From: Isoetes taiwanensis
Lineage: Eukaryota > Streptophyta > Lycopodiopsida > Isoetales > Isoetaceae
DNA length: 64,000 bases
NCBI GenBank assembly: GCA_021234155.1
Contig: JAJEKV010000002.1
Coordinates: 36,745,107-36,809,106, forward strand
Direction of reading: 5' to 3'
Numbering within the stretch: position 1 is the stretch's first letter; each line of letters starts with the position of its first letter. The translations under genes and the position numbers were made by a program. The notes below the pieces were generated by a model. That model saw nothing but the letters and a program-made list of their open reading frames with translations. It did no database searches and was not told where the DNA came from. Positions 33,431 to 46,800 of the stretch are shown in pieces.

Positions 33431-34010
33431 TGTGACGCTCCCCAAACCTATACGATGCTCCCATTGTATAAATATGGGAAATCCCCTTTCCCAGCAACTC
33501 TATCACCAAGAAAGGCCCTCCATCTAACTCAGACCACTTGTGAGTGAAGGATATGGAGATGTCATTTCGTCCCATTCCAATGGGATATTCTACACTACAG
33601 AAGCATACATACATGTTAGCACTAGCACAATACGTAATAATATGCCATCATGAAGGGTGGCCCATCAGTTATCAATGAACGAACATCAACATAACGTACA
33701 TAAATGCATCATAAATAAGGGTTCTACCCCAAGCTCAGACTCAAAGCGGGGTCGACTAACAGTCAATATCTCTGAATAACAACAGAGTGATGACAATGGC
33801 ATTGGCTATCATAGAGCATTGGCTAGGGTAGTCCACTTTATCCGCCCCTCTATTGCAAACTTTGCAGATAGGCTGAAACATGTTGTGTTGCGATTGTAGC
33901 CTTCCAGAGACATAATCCCACAGAATCACCTTATGGAACTACGCCAAAATGCATCGTCAGGACTACTCTGAGGATCACGTGTTACTCTTTGCTAACACAT
34001 CGCATTTAAA
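33431..34010 (-). repeat. Diverged 5' LTR fragment of the TGTGACG family
   Basis: TGTGACGCTCCCC at 33431 corresponds to TGTGACGTCCCC at 39802. Shared blocks continue in order (GAAGGGTGG..CATCA, GTTCTACCCCAAGCTCAGAC at 33721, GCATTGG..CTA, CATCCGCCCCTC-like at 33840, GCAGATAGGCTGAAA at 33865). Similarity fades after about 33.9-34.0 kb; the outer LTR end was not located. This is a much older copy than the two at 12.0 and 39.8 kb. Confidence 0.72.
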
Positions 34011-36340
34011 ATCTCCCCTTCGTAAAGAAGGTAATGTCGAAATGAAAGGTATGTTATAGATTGGAAATCCAAGGGAGAATTTAGCATAATGATTGCAAAG
34101 TGCTATAAGGTTATAGAAGACTAAATGAAGAGACAAAACATGAACTAGCACACAAACTAGAAGATGGTCTAGATAGATAGATACAGTGGAGTATCTGGGA
34201 TTTTAATTTGGATTGATTTGCTTAAATTGCACTCTTATGATATAAAAGTACGAGATTAATTAACTTGTTGAGTACTTGAGTTATGGAACTTAACGAAACA
34301 AGGAGATTATGTATGAACAATGATACCTTGATGTTTTGGCTATTTTGAACTAACCATGGCCTATGGGAAAGTAAGTGATTGAACGACCATGGTAGCTAAT
34401 TTCGCTCTATGTAGAATATCGATGGCATCATATGCCTGGTCGTAGGAAGACACTTAGACAAGCACAAGCGGATATAGAGATGGATATGGTTGGGTGCCAG
34501 TAGGTGTGCTATAACTTTAGTACAATATACTTAAGACAATTGCTATCAAGATATCTGTGATTATCATTGAATCGCCAAAATTTGAACGACATAGAAAGGG
34601 ATACTAATTTACGACGATTTGTTGGTGTAACATTTGGCAAATACATTGTCATGTTTAACATTTTACAAAGTTACCAAATTCACAAAGAGGTACGATTCAT
34701 GAATGGAATTTGGGAAAGTGATGAAAAAATAAAATTACATGATTCGACTTGGAAAGATACTATATATAGCACCATGCAGTTGAGGGAGAAGTAGATAATG
34801 ATTACATGTCATACAACAGGTTACGAAGGTAATGTACCAATGTGGGGACTGAATTATAAATATCCATCGTATGAAAGGAATATCACTTTAGAAGTATAGG
34901 TTTCTAACAATGGTGGTTAAGATATGGAATGTTGATCCTATATTTTACGTATATTGCAACTTGAATCGAGAAGGATCCATGGGAACTTAAGGGTTAATGT
35001 CGTAATATTATGCGGGTGCCTTTTGAAGTTGCGATTCTGGATCATAATGTTAGCCTTAACTTAGGTTCATAAGAAGGCGTAAATTCCTAAGGTGTGGTAG
35101 CATACATGTAAGTGTAGCCATAAGTAAGAGGAAAATGTGATGAGTGGATATGCTTGGTGGTGTTGGTCAAATGCATGTCCAACATGTGTGATGAAATTTA
35201 ACGGAACCATGCATCTTATCTCCTATTTGGGGTAAGTGGTAGCCAGAAAGAGGACAAACAGACATGACTTTGGGTAATGGAAGAGGACAATTGCTAGTAT
35301 ATGGGACAATTGTTTAAGAGCGACTAAACAAATTATCTGGAGCTTTAGTGACGCCATGCAATGGTTGGAAGTTTCCTTTCGAACCGATAATGCATTAAGG
35401 AGATGAATAGCCTACAATTACATTTCTTATAGTCAATGACAAGTAAGAATCTCAAAGAGATTGTTATATGTAGGCTAGAATCTACTTTCTTTAGAGTGCA
35501 CGTTTCAATTTTCAATGGGGACTTGCTTGAAAGAAGTGCCAGGAGTGGATAGTGGTTCATGGCCATAGTGGACAATGGTAACTAATACTACTAGCAATAA
35601 CTAGCTGATACTATCTCATCCACATGGAATATATGATATGTTATAGGTATATACAAAGTATGATTCAACTAGCTAATGGGCACATGATCTCTCTCATGTT
35701 ACTGTCCTATCATGACCACGGGAATGTGTACTTGTGGGCTTTTATGATGGTGTCCTAATGCTCCATGTGGGGCTATCTACTAAGAGGTTGAACAGAGTAT
35801 CCATTGCTCTATGTAGTTTGCTAATGTGGTCTTGCACATCGAGGAGTACTTCCCTCATTTGTCTTGTCCCAATAGGACCATCCCGTCTCTTCTGCCATGT
35901 CTGGGACAAGTGTCACTATCGCCCATCTTTTAGTTGCATAGTATGGTGTGCTCGATATAGGATGTATCCCTGCTGACAAGAATTAGTCCCTGCATTACGT
36001 TGGTCCAAGGAAGTCAACTATTTGTATGGAATGACGAAGCATGAAGAAAGGAAAGGAAAGATGATAGATCCCTTAGTTTTTAGTGCATAAGATATACTGG
36101 AAGAAATAAGTGTGGAGTGCCTAACCTATGCTTTGAACACACTTTTACTAGGAATTTGGGTTGGAGTCTCTTATTCTAGAAGTTGCTCACTAGAGTATGG
36201 TGGGCATTTCGAACTAGAGTTTGCTTATGAGGATTGCTGTAACTCTGAGAAGTGTAGCATTTTTTGTGGAAAAATTGTATTCTATTGTATCCAGTTCTAT
36301 TCTATTCTATTATGTTTTGTGCTAGGATCAGACTGATGTT
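34011..36340. other. Long non-coding stretch, probably LTR-element remains
   Basis: No gene is supported; only short random frames occur. It may include the rest of the diverged LTR and other worn repeats. GAT/TAGA microsatellite-like sequence lies near 34170-34183. Confidence 0.4.
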
Positions 36341-36742
36341 TTAGGGAGTTACTGCTGCCAACCAAGCAAGGGATGCGATCTGTTGGTGCAAGGGCCCTAC
36401 GGCTGAATAATTTCTCTGGTTTTGCTCTGGTCTGGTATGGATGGGCCAATGATCTGGAAAATTTAGCATTGCTCGGATCCCTTTGAATTCCATGACAACC
36501 CTGTCATATGCCCCCGCTGCTTCTTCTGCCGTCTCGTACGTTCTTAGCCATAACTTTTTTTGCTTGTTTGGATCCCTAATCATGGCTGCCCATTTCCCCG
36601 ATGGCCTTAACCTGATCCCCTTTAACCTTTTCTTCCATAGCCTTTGCTTCTTCTCTTTCCTTCTCACAACCTCATTTGCATAACACAACCACATTAGCAT
36701 TAGGCATTCGTTGAAATGTGCTCTTCTTTTTTTTGTTTTCAT
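36341..36742 (-). CDS. AP2/ERF-domain protein
   Basis: The 133-aa minus-strand ORF contains one AP2/ERF domain at about residues 41-96 (KGIRLRPSGKWAAMIRDPNK, then LWLRTYETAEEAAGAYDRVV and KGIRAMLNFP). These plant transcription factors bind GCC-box or DRE DNA through a three-stranded sheet. WLxTYxTAEEAAxAYD and LNFP are intact. Unusual: RPSGKW replaces RPWGKW, removing a Trp that contacts DNA in AtERF1, AAMIRD replaces AAEIRD, and the YRG start is LKG. The N-terminus is basic (RRKEKKQRLWKKR) and could be a nuclear signal. No EAR or activation motif is seen. It may be a divergent gene, one exon, or an early pseudogene; the start at 36742 is simply the first Met. Confidence 0.75.
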   Translation of the reverse strand: MKTKKRRAHFNECLMLMWLCYANEVVRRKEKKQRLWKKRLKGIRLRPSGKWAAMIRDPNKQKKLWLRTYETAEEAAGAYDRVVMEFKGIRAMLNFPDHWPIHTRPEQNQRNYSAVGPLHQQIASLAWLAAVTP

Positions 36743-37471
36743 GGACTTATCAGTTAAAACTCAATCAGATTCTGTTCTTTTTGTCTACATTTAAACAAAG
36801 AAAAAGAAAATCACCTTCATTCCCAGCAAGCTCCATTGCATTGCTTTAGTGGGTTAGATTCTAAGAAAGCTAATAATATTTACATTTGTTTCCACCTTGA
36901 AAGCTTGTAAATATCTCTAATAAATTGGTAGAAAGTTTCTAAATTGCAATGGTATTCGATAAAGAAACTCAATGTTTTTAGTATCTCTAATAAATTGGCA
37001 AAAAGTTCCTAAATTGCAATGGTATTCATGATCGTTTCCACCTTGAAAGCTTTTAGTAGAGTACTAACGTTATAAATACAGGCTTGGCAATATATGCAAC
37101 TAATAGCAATCCAAATGATATGTATCGCAAATCTGGTCTACTGCAAGTTTTTTGATAAATTCGCTATTCTATCAAGGTGCTATGCATGGCGGATTACCAT
37201 CTATAAAAGAAATAAGTTTTCTTTATCGAACATACATGCAAATAATACTGCATTTACACATGCATAAGATTCTCTTGCAAGTAAACTATATATGTTCTTG
37301 TGATTAAATTGTGTTAATTAACATACAAAATCAAGCATTGCTTCTTTTTGAAGTAACTGACATGTCCTTTAAAATGTAGATGTCTATTTGTTGGCAGCGG
37401 TATGCATTCTTGAAGGAGTGGGTATATCTGCTTTATGAGTAAATCTTGGTCATTGACCGAGGGGATATCTC
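36743..37471. other. Non-coding stretch
   Basis: No gene seen. A 40-bp block (AAATTGCAATGGTATTC with TATCTCTAATAAATTGG) is duplicated at 36913-36960 and 36979-37030. Confidence 0.5.
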
Positions 37472-37596
<125 letters not shown>

Positions 37597-37606
37597 TTTA
37601 ACATCC

Positions 37607-38322
37607 ATTCTAGAATGGGACTCGCAAGAAACCAACAAACCGATAGATAGGCTTCTCATTCATCTCAGCAGATTTTCTACAATGGTGGACAGTGGGTAGC
37701 CGCACACATGCGAACTACCCACGAAAAATAAAGGAAAATCCAATTATATCATTTGGACCCCCAAAAAAATACAATGCTAATAGATGAGTGGCTGATGTAC
37801 CTGCCGAAAGCTTATCACCGGGATTAAAAAACCCCACCCTTTCGGGTTTTCGAGGAAAAACCCTAGTGATAAGCCTCGCAAGGGGCTTAGACAAACGTAA
37901 AGGCATAGAATCGCCCCCAAAACCCCCGCGATAGAGAAGTCGAAAACGGATGCCGCCGCCAACCCGTAACGCACATCACCAACACAACAAACGAAAAACA
38001 TACCAGAGAATAGCATCACCCGGGGGTGGAAAAAAGCATCACCCAAATGGTGGAAAAACATGATAAAATGAACTTGCACAAAATATAATAAACAAAGAAG
38101 GGGGAGGGTGGGTTCAAAGAGAATAAGGTGCTCACCGAGAGAAGAGGAAGCCGATGAGACGTGGATGCAGAAACGCGCCTAAAATAGCGAACTCCCAACC
38201 AAAACGGGCATGCGCCGCCGCATGCATGCGACACATGCATGCTCGTCCCATTCTAGAATGGCGATCCGATGTCTCGGATCGATGCGATTCTAGAATGGGA
38301 CTCGCAAGAAACCAACAAACCG
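37607..38322. repeat. 36-bp direct repeats bracketing a LINE tail
   Basis: ATTCTAGAATGGGACTCGCA plus the following 16 bases occurs identically at 37607-37642 and 38287-38322. Between them lies a LINE 3'-tail-like sequence (about 37740-37900, minus orientation). It could be a long target duplication or part of a local duplication: 38113-38280 also recurs at 38468-38605 (CAAAGAGAATAAG...GATGAGACGTGGATGCAGAA). Confidence 0.7.
37800..37880 (-). ncRNA. LINE 3'-tail hairpin, second copy
   Basis: GGATTAAAAAACCCC...GGGTTTTCGAGGAAAAACCCT with closing stem CTTATCAC/GTGATAAG, related to the tail of the LINE at 9.0 kb. No LINE coding sequence is attached, so this is a very short 5'-truncated copy. Confidence 0.5.
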
Positions 38323-38609
38323 CCCGACTACCAGAGAACTTCCTTACAAACTAGGATCGAGGACGAAGGTCACAGGACGAGGCCAAAGGCTGGAAAAGGA
38401 TAGCATGAAAGAAACGCCAAATTGGCTAAACCAGGCAGGAAGAAGTCCCTCCCCTGCCTGGAAACAATTCAAAGAGAATAAGAAACTGCTGAGAGAAGAG
38501 GAAGCGCCGATGAGACGTGGATGCAGAAACGCGCCTGAAATAGCGAACTACCAACTAAAACGGGCCCGCATGGCGATCCGATGTCTCGGATCGATGCGAT
38601 TATAGTCAA

Positions 38610-39800
38610 GTTGAAAATATGCTCGAAACCCTAGCATCTTGGCCACCATCTTGACATTCTTAAATTAAAAATACAAAACGTATAGAAATACCATGGAAAC
38701 CTGAATTTAATGGCCAATTAACATCATTGGCTATACAATTCCCAAAACAAATGCGCTTTTTTTCTTTAATATTGTACAATCTTGAAACCCTGTGCATGAG
38801 ACATCCATTAAAACAAACTTCAAACAAACATACAATAAACAATAATACAACATAGGGAAAAATCCTACACAAGCACATGTATGTTGGAGAAAGGTAAAGT
38901 ACATACAGATTAATGTTGGAACCATTTATTTAATGTAGAAAATGTCAATTGGAGATAAAGCAACGTGTGTGTTATCCGTTAATATGCTATTGTGGACCGA
39001 AAATAATGCTTTGCTACAAACCAAATACATCATATACATAGTTATTGCATTCCACTAGCTTTGGTACTATCCCCCAAGATCTGTACCTGTATTAAGCCAT
39101 TGGTGAGGAGGAGTGTAGGTTGTATATATAACAATTCCAACCGAGCTACAAAACCTAGCCTTCACATATACATTTCCAAATGCAATTACACCCTTTTGGA
39201 AATTTTAACCTATTTAATACTCTTTTCTTAATAGAATTCCAAAGCTCCAGGCATCTGCTGGAATGACCCTGGGTTACCAGTTACAAAAAGGGTTAAGATT
39301 GCAAAATGAAATATTTAGGAAGACAAGCTCCTGACAGTTTATATTCATCACTAAGTACTTATCATATTCAATGCAAGGTCGGATATTGAAGAGGAGGACA
39401 AAAATGTGGAAATGTAGGCAATGCCTCGCTCTGACTTACATCATTATTGCAAAGGTTTTTCCCTTTTAACTTTCGAGGCAGGGGTTTTTTTTATCCTAGT
39501 TGTACTAGCCCATTGTATGTGTCCCATGACCTATTGGTTTTTGTTCAATCTCAAAGTGGTATGTTGAGCAAAGACAATCTTGACATGACATAACTGGAAC
39601 ACGGTCTCTCTTCTTAAAAATCTTTGAAGTTACCCATGAGATGCACACACGACGCCGTTATCCTGGATGGAGAACTTTTGATTCACATCGCACATTTTAC
39701 CATTATTCTCTCCATATAATGTAATTCCATCTTTTGGACAATAGCGAGCTTTATGAGAATTCTTGTCATTGATCATATAGATACACTTGTCATTTTAGAC
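38610..39800. other. Non-coding stretch
   Basis: No gene, RNA or clear repeat recognised. The sequence is AT-rich. Confidence 0.45.
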
Positions 39801-39801
39801 A

Positions 39802-41423
39802 TGTGACGTCCCCTACTCATATACGGTGCACCCACCATATACAAACAGGAGTTCATCCCCCATACCAGCTCCACACTGATACAGGGCCCTCCACAATCAC
39901 TGCACCCGTAACGAGTCCCAGTGGGAAGAGTGAAGGGGTCATTTTACCCCGTCTCCCTCAAGGCCTACCTAGCTGCGGAAGCGTAAACATACATGTCAGT
40001 ATATAACATAAACACATATCCACCTCGAAGGGTGGGGCATCAACATCTGCATAGACAACGACCAGCATCATACGTAGGGGTCCTACCCAAGGCTCAGACT
40101 CGAAGGGATGACTGACGGCTTGGGTCTCCAGCAGAATTCATGGCAATGGATTTGGCTGGCATAAGAACATGGCATTGGGTTGTCCGCTCCATCCGCCCCT
40201 CCTGTGCACACTTTGCAGAATAGGCTGAAAAGTGTTGGGACCTGACTGTAGCCCGCCGGATGCGTAGCCGAAGGGGTTGCATCTCCCGGTTCCCGATGGG
40301 GCGGTAGGGATCTCTCCCTCCGCAGATCTACACGCGACTCAAGGAGACTAGAGGGCCACTGCCCTTATTCGACTTGAACCCAATGGAAAGTGTACACCAC
40401 TTCACGGGTGTCGAGTCCATGCCTCACCCACACTCAGTGGTAAGCCATTAGACCTAGTCACAATGATCCCCTTAGCACTAACACAACATAGGGATCGCTT
40501 CGAGAGTCGACATGAACCTCCTTATAAGCCGGGCCCGCCCCTTCACCCACAACCTGTGTGTGGCTCTTATGCACCGGGTCAATCTATAGTGTGCTAGAGA
40601 GGCTAATCTAGGAGCATCTACTACCAAGCTTTAGGTCTCTACCCCCCTTCCCAATACAAGGAGTTCATAGAGATACATCATCCATATACGTCATAGAAGA
40701 ACTAAAGAACTAGATCTAATCTATATCATAGAGTTAGGTTCTTTAGTTAGAGTCGGGTATCTAGAGATCTAGAGGGCTGCTATGGGCAATTTAATAGGCT
40801 AAACCTACTGATTTAATGACTAGAAGATGTTTTAGGCTATTAAATTGACTAAATACCTGATCCTTGGGTTCCTCCTCCTGACCTGAGCTCAACCATTCTG
40901 CTAACCTGCTCGAATCAAGGAAAACTAATGGGGCAATTCGCTCAGACAGAGTCTGGGAGGCGGTTTTGACCCCCAGGGCGCAAAAACAGAGCTCTAAAAC
41001 CCTAGAAACGAAAAAAAAAAACGCAAGTTAGGGTTTCCCTTCTTAAATAGACAAGGGGTTGGCTAGGGTTTCCAATTATCCCCTTTTGGCATGTGGGATA
41101 ATTGGGAATGGGCCCACTTGCCTTTAATGGCTAGGTGGCAAAATGTGCCCACATGGAAAGGTGTGCACTTTAATAAATGTGCACATTGGTAAATGTGCAC
41201 ATTAATTGCACACTTGGGTATGGCCCACTTGGCATAAAGTGTCCACATGGGAAAATGTGCACCTAGATAAATGTGCACATTAATAAATGCACACTCCTTG
41301 CAAGTTGCCCCCTAGGGGCTACCGCCCCTACACGCCGGCATACACGCCGGTCGGGGGGCGGTACGCGGCGTGTGGCAAAGATGCGATACGCCCCGGGACC
41401 GTATATTGTGCTGGAACGTCACA
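39802..41423 (-). repeat. 3' LTR of the chromovirus (1622 bp)
   Basis: TGTGACGTCCCC at 39802 and GGAACGTCACA ending at 41423 are the inverted termini. The LTR reads on the minus strand because a purine tract (AAGGTGGGGAGAA, minus) directly precedes its start at 41423 and no primer site follows its end at 39802. It matches the LTR at 12047-21631 along its length. Repeated TGTGCACAT motifs lie at 41165-41290. Confidence 0.9.
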
Positions 41424-41436
41424 TTCTCCCCACCTT
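41424..41436 (-). other. Polypurine tract
   Basis: AAGGTGGGGAGAA on the minus strand abuts the LTR start. It is the plus-strand primer site expected just upstream of a 3' LTR. Confidence 0.85.
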
Positions 41437-42526
41437 GAAATGATGTTGTCCGCAGCATCGTGGGTCTCCCCACCTTGGGATCTTCCTAACCTGCAATCAA
41501 CCTGATACATACAATATACTACTATAATACTTACACATTTACTAAGATTACCTTAAGGTAATATTTTTAAAGCATTATTACGCCCTTAACTTAAAAATAA
41601 CTTATCAATCCATGACATCGTCAAAACCGTTACTCAACAATTCACTTATCACAACAATTTAGTTTATCAAAATTTTAACATTTCATAATTATTGTTCTAG
41701 GTACTCTTCATTCCTTGCAACACATTCCAACAAAATTTGTGTTGCAAGTCTTCGTAAGCTATCATTCGAGATCAGTGGCCATCTGATCCATGGGCACTTA
41801 CTGTATAGCTCTGTATTTTTTTTTGTTTCGTTCTGGTTTGGTTATTTCTGCGTTGAAACGGGGCTTGGACCCCATGTTCTACTTTTTTGGGCTTCGGCCC
41901 TCTGATCTGTTAGGGCTTATGCCCCCTTTGTTGGTTCTGGTCCCATAACCCGATTGGGTTCCGTGGACGTTAAAATTTTCTTCCTTCCTTCCTTCCTTCC
42001 TTCCTTCCTCCGGAGCGCTCTATTGGCCTGCAGGTCGACACTATTTTAATTATTAATAAAATTTTGGTTATATGGTGACCACCCCACCTATCTACATGAA
42101 TGCATGGCTAATCTCCCGGCGTAGGAAGAGGATGAATCTTCCATTATGGCCGTGGAGACAGCGCCTATATGCCTATATGCCGCTCATGCCTACACCTCTA
42201 GTTGCCCAGCGTGGAGGATATCCTTCCCGTATATGGGGCGTGAAGGATAAATTCCTCCTATCAAAGTATATATGGGGCTAAAGATGCCTTTCCTATCAAT
42301 GCATCTCTCCATGACCTCCTTTCTCTCGAGGTCGTCTACTTCCGTAGGACAGAAGTAGACTTTCTAATCTACCTTCCACTCGTCCAAGCGGAAACGCGGT
42401 CATGCCTACCTTGACATTACACCACGCCCTAGAGATCATCGTAGTGGTCTCATCATCGGTAACAACGCATGCGACCCATACCTAGCATAGGTTGCATGCG
42501 TAGATTAATCTTAACTACACATAGAA
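41437..42526. other. Chromovirus 3' untranslated region
   Basis: No ORF of note between the integrase stop and the polypurine tract. It contains a CTTC microsatellite at 41980-42009. Confidence 0.6.
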
Positions 42527-43346
42527 TTAATCTACACAAATCGACATGCCTGAGCCGATTTCTTCGGAGATGACCTTGCCGTCCCATTGCTCCATGAATT
42601 GTGGGTACTGCTTTACTAGATCTTTCTTAAGTACCCATGTCGCGTCTTCCACTGGCAAGTGTTTCCACTTGACCCAGTATTGGAGGAACTCCGACCTCCT
42701 TGTTTTCTTGAAAGCTTTATCAAGAATCAATTCTGGAACTATTTCCAGCTGCTCCTCCATCATTTCCAACAACGTTGGAGTGTCCAAGACTTCGTCTGGA
42801 TTTGGAGTGTGCTTCTTCAACAAACTCACGTGGAAGACCTTATGAATCTTTAGGTGTGCTGGCAAGTCTAACCTGTAGGATTGATTACCTACTCTCTGGA
42901 CTATTCTGAAAGGTCCAGCCCACCTTGGAGCAAGATTCTTGCAATTCCCGATCCTGAGCTTTGCCTGCTTCACCTTGATCTTCAGCCAAACATCGTCGCC
43001 AACTTGGAACTCCCTAGCTGTTCGATGCTTGTCGGCGATGCTCTTTTGTCGACTCCTTGCCGCTAGGAGATATCCTCGAACTTCTTCCACGAGCTGCTGC
43101 ATGTCGGCCAACATCTGCTGCGAAACTTCTACCTTTGACACGGGGTTATGCCAAGTGTCTGGAGTTAGGCATTGATAGCCGTAATTGATCATAAATGGCG
43201 ACATTTGGGACGATTCCTGCTTGGTGCTATTGTATGCAAACACCAAGTGAATAAATTCTTCCCACATACCTTGCTTATTCCAGACATAGTTTCGTAGCAT
43301 GTCCTCTAAAATCCTGTTGGTCCGCTCCGTTTGGCCATCCGTCTGA
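42527..43346 (-). CDS. Chromovirus integrase C-terminus with chromodomain
   Basis: On the minus strand the frame enters at PQTDGQTERTNRILEDMLRN, the conserved end of the DDE core (Glu in TERTN). It continues through FAYNSTKQESSQMSPFMINY, the GPF/Y-like RWAGPFRIVQRVGNQSYRLD and HKVFHVSLLKK. It ends in a chromodomain (PELILDKAFKKTRRSEFLQY then WVKWKHLPVEDATWV) that would guide insertion to particular chromatin. Lengths are normal and no stop interrupts it. The upstream 2/3 of the same integrase is at 53047 and beyond; Element A separates the two. Residues before PQTDG in the apparent ORF (MNLELMYDTLACFY) are Element A sequence. Confidence 0.93.
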
Positions 43347-43818
43347 GGGTAAAAGCATGCTAGGGTGTCATACATTAGTTCTAAATTCATGTACTATTTT
43401 GCACTAGAAAACCCGTTTTTTATGTAATTTTGAATGTATGGTAGGAGGCCACGTGCTTGTCGTTATATATTTAAAAAAGGAATATATTTGATTGTTTGTC
43501 ATCATGACATGAAGTGGCCGGCGGTTGTTGCGAAATTTTGGGCACAATCACTGGATTCCCTCCGATCCAAGCAAATTCCCTCCAATCCATCCGAAGCAAG
43601 CAAATTCCCTCCAATCTACGGTCTAAGAATCTAAAACAAAGAAAAGAATTTCAAATTCTTGCCTGATCTTTGCATGCATATCGGGCCATAGTAGTAGTAG
43701 GGGCATGGCACAAGAAAATCAAAGTATGAAACGTAATTACTCAGTGATGTCCAAAATGAGGACGGTGATACCGAAATCGACAAAGGGAAGCGAAAAATGG
43801 TTGAACAAGATACTCTAA

Positions 43819-46800
43819 ATGACATGTTTGAATGAAGTGACAGAGAGTGATACCGCCAACAAAGAGAATGGCGATCATATTCCGTGTACTTCACCAAAAA
43901 AAATCAGGAAAAAGAGCGAAAAGGTTGTTGAATGCTTCAGAAATGAAGCCAGCTCTATCTCCGGTGAAAGAGAGGTATTGGTTTCCGTGATCTTGCAAGA
44001 TAACAGCTCTTGGGGTTGTTTAAACCCGCGGATTGGGCTACCTTCGTAAGCGGTGGTGAAACATTCATTGTTACAAAATCTCAAAGATGGATTAGAAGAG
44101 GTTAAATCTTCTAATAGCAAAGGACAAGTTGGCAGCCAAGCACTCTGCTTTTATCCATGATTGTTGGGAAAATGGGGAATTGAAGCGAAAAGGAGTTGCT
44201 TCAAAAATGTTGAACCGCCATCCTCGAAATTTGTCATACGCAGCGTAAGAAAAAGAGAATGAAAAATTGCAGTCCAACTATATGGGCATTAGCGCGTAAA
44301 AGAGAAGATCTGATTGTTTGGACGAAGACACAAAGCAATTAGTCATCCAATTTTGGTTAAACAACACCAAGGTTTCACCTAAATACAGGGATGTAAGAAA
44401 GAAAAGGCATCAAGCAATCCAGTTTCTTGATATACCACAGGTATTTCATTCTTTATTGTATGAAATGCTTCTGATCCCTCATGTATATGTTCACTTTTAT
44501 TGGAATTTATAGTATCTTCTTTGTTTTGATGTATGAATGCTTTCTAATGACTGATCTATCATTTATGTATTCACTTTTACTTACTTTTACATATGCAATC
44601 ACCTTTGTTGGTTTGCTTACATTTATTGACCATGTATATTATACTAAATCTTCCTTTCTTATTTATGCAAAGGACTCCAAAAATTCTTAACCAATGTACA
44701 GATTAGATATTTGCATAATATTGTATGTTATACATGTCTATAGAGTACATATCTTGTACTTAGACTTTCAGATAGTGCCTATGGACTTCAAGAATTTACT
44801 CTAGAACAGTAATATGCTCTAGGGTACAGTAATGTACCCACACTGCTACTTTATCCTTACACATGTATTTAATGTACATGTGTAATGTGTATTCTGTTGT
44901 CCTTATGTATATTGTAAGTACATTATGAGTGCATATGAGTGCATATGAGTACATATTAGTACATATTAGTACATATGAGTACATATGAGTACATTATGAG
45001 TACATGTTAGTACATTTTGACTTCGCATGTACTCAATTGCACATACAAAATCTTTTATTAACTATGATGATTTGAATGCACAGGTTGAGCTGTACCAGAA
45101 CTTTGTGGAGCAACACCCAGAGGCAGACATTGGCATCAGATTGTTCGAATACCTCAAACCTGATTGTGTAAGGAAGCTAAAGGAAAGAAACACATGTTGT
45201 TGTGTCAAGCATGAGCAAGCGAGAACTTCGTGAAGGCATTTAATTCTATGAGGGCTAAGCTCCACATCAATTGTAGCCGCAATTGTGAAGTTTGTGCCGC
45301 TAACAAAAATGATGGAATTTGTCGCTCACAAGCATACATACCGTAATGTCAAGACTCTATGGAGGAGTATGGTTTGTCCAAAACAGATAGTGACGAAAGT
45401 GGCACAAATTAAATTGTATTACAAGTGATTGCAAGAACCGTGGTAAGCGAACATTATCTTGTGGTCCAAAAGAAACCGAAAATGACATTGAAAGTGAAGT
45501 CAATTGGCAAATATACTCTTATGTGGATGAGAAGTCTAAAAAGGAGTCTCAAGAAGGCTCGATTGGTGGACAAGACAACAAATGCACCTCGTAATGCCGG
45601 ATGCCATGTTTGGTCACATGAAGACATTTATCCATCACAACTTTGCGTACTCACCGGGCAAAGCAAAGAATTCGGAAGATGTGTTCAAAACCCGAGAGAT
45701 GATTCAGTGATATCGCTGGTTGACTTTGCAGAAAATTATACATTGAAGCCTTTCAAAGAGGTTCAAATGTAACATTGGAATGCGTACCAAGTTACTATAA
45801 TGGTACGTGATTACCATGCTAAAGGTAAATGGCATCTTGAAGAAGACTGCTCACTTGTATATTTCGATGACAGAATCATGATACACATTTTGTACAACAT
45901 ACATTTAAGCTTCATCCGAAATGGCTGAAAAGAGAATGGTGGATCTCATGTACGCATCATATTGTGTGGTCTGATGGTTGTGCTGCACAATACAAGTCCA
46001 GAAGAAATTTATATTTCATTACCAGGTACCATGTTGAATATGGCATTCGTTTACAATGGAACTACTTTGGTTCTGGGCATGGAAAAGGTGAACATGATGG
46101 AGAGTCTGCCAAGGCCAAGCAGGTACTTGCAAAACGAACAAAGATTCGGAGAACATGGAACAGAGATTAGAGGTGCACATGATGCTTGTGTTGTCTTGAG
46201 GAGCAAGCAATCTAATGTTAACAGAGTATACTGGGAAGTGAAGGAGTCAGATATTGATAGAACCAATGCATTAGATGTGCAACCTCTTCCTGGTATTCAG
46301 AAATTGCATGCTATAGCTTCTATAAGTCCAACTGACCCCACCTTAGTAATGGTGAGACCATTATCTTGCTTCTGCAATGCTTGCATTAACTTTGAATGGG
46401 ATGCTTGTGAGTCCATTTCATTCTGTGGGAAGTGGCAATTAAAGAAGCTAGTACCCCGAGTAAGTACTCATTGTGAAGTAGAGAATGAGGAAACTGCTGC
46501 TTTTGCAAATGTAAATGAAGAGCTAGAAGATCTAGTACAGTAGGTGATATGTTTGCTTCTTTTGCTGCACCAGAAATGAAGAAAATGTGCCATACTATAT
46601 CCTTCTTTTTGCAAGAAAACAAAATTTGTTTTGCAGGAAAATGTTATTGACGACATACAAAAATTATCACCATACAGTGAAACAAATCATATCCGCCTAT
46701 TACTATCAAAAATTGCCCGGTTGTCACCACAAGTATAAGTTATTGGATGACAAAGAAGTTCTTGTACCGCAGAGTCCCCATATTGAGCAAAGTTTGCAAT
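43819..46800 (+). pseudogene. Element A DDE-like transposase (SDGC..QYK / HGKG..DG type)
   Basis: Exon-like plus-strand pieces: a basic N-terminal segment (PCTSPKKIRKKSEKVVECFR, LQDNSSWGCLNPRIGLPS); QFWLNNTKVSPKYRDVRKKR (44340-44405); after an intron VELYQNFVEQHPEADIGIRL-FEYLKPDCVRKLKERNTCCC (45085-45210); VWSHEDIYPSQLCVL and SLVDFAENYTLKPFKEVQ (45600-45770); then VWSDGCAAQYKSRRNLYFIT and YFGSGHGKGEHDG (45965-46100), and a C-terminal module to 46543. The D of VDFAENY, the D of SDGC and HGKG..DG look like RNase-H-fold catalytic positions seen in a widespread, poorly named eukaryotic family. Frameshifts near 45240, 45770-45960 and 46110 disable it. Confidence 0.65.
44880..45022. repeat. GAGTACAT repeat cluster, Element A left arm
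   Basis: About ten copies of AGTACAT (GAGTACATAT, TTAGTACAT, GAGTGCATAT) occur in an intron of the transposase-like gene, spaced mostly 10-11 bp apart. Confidence 0.85.
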
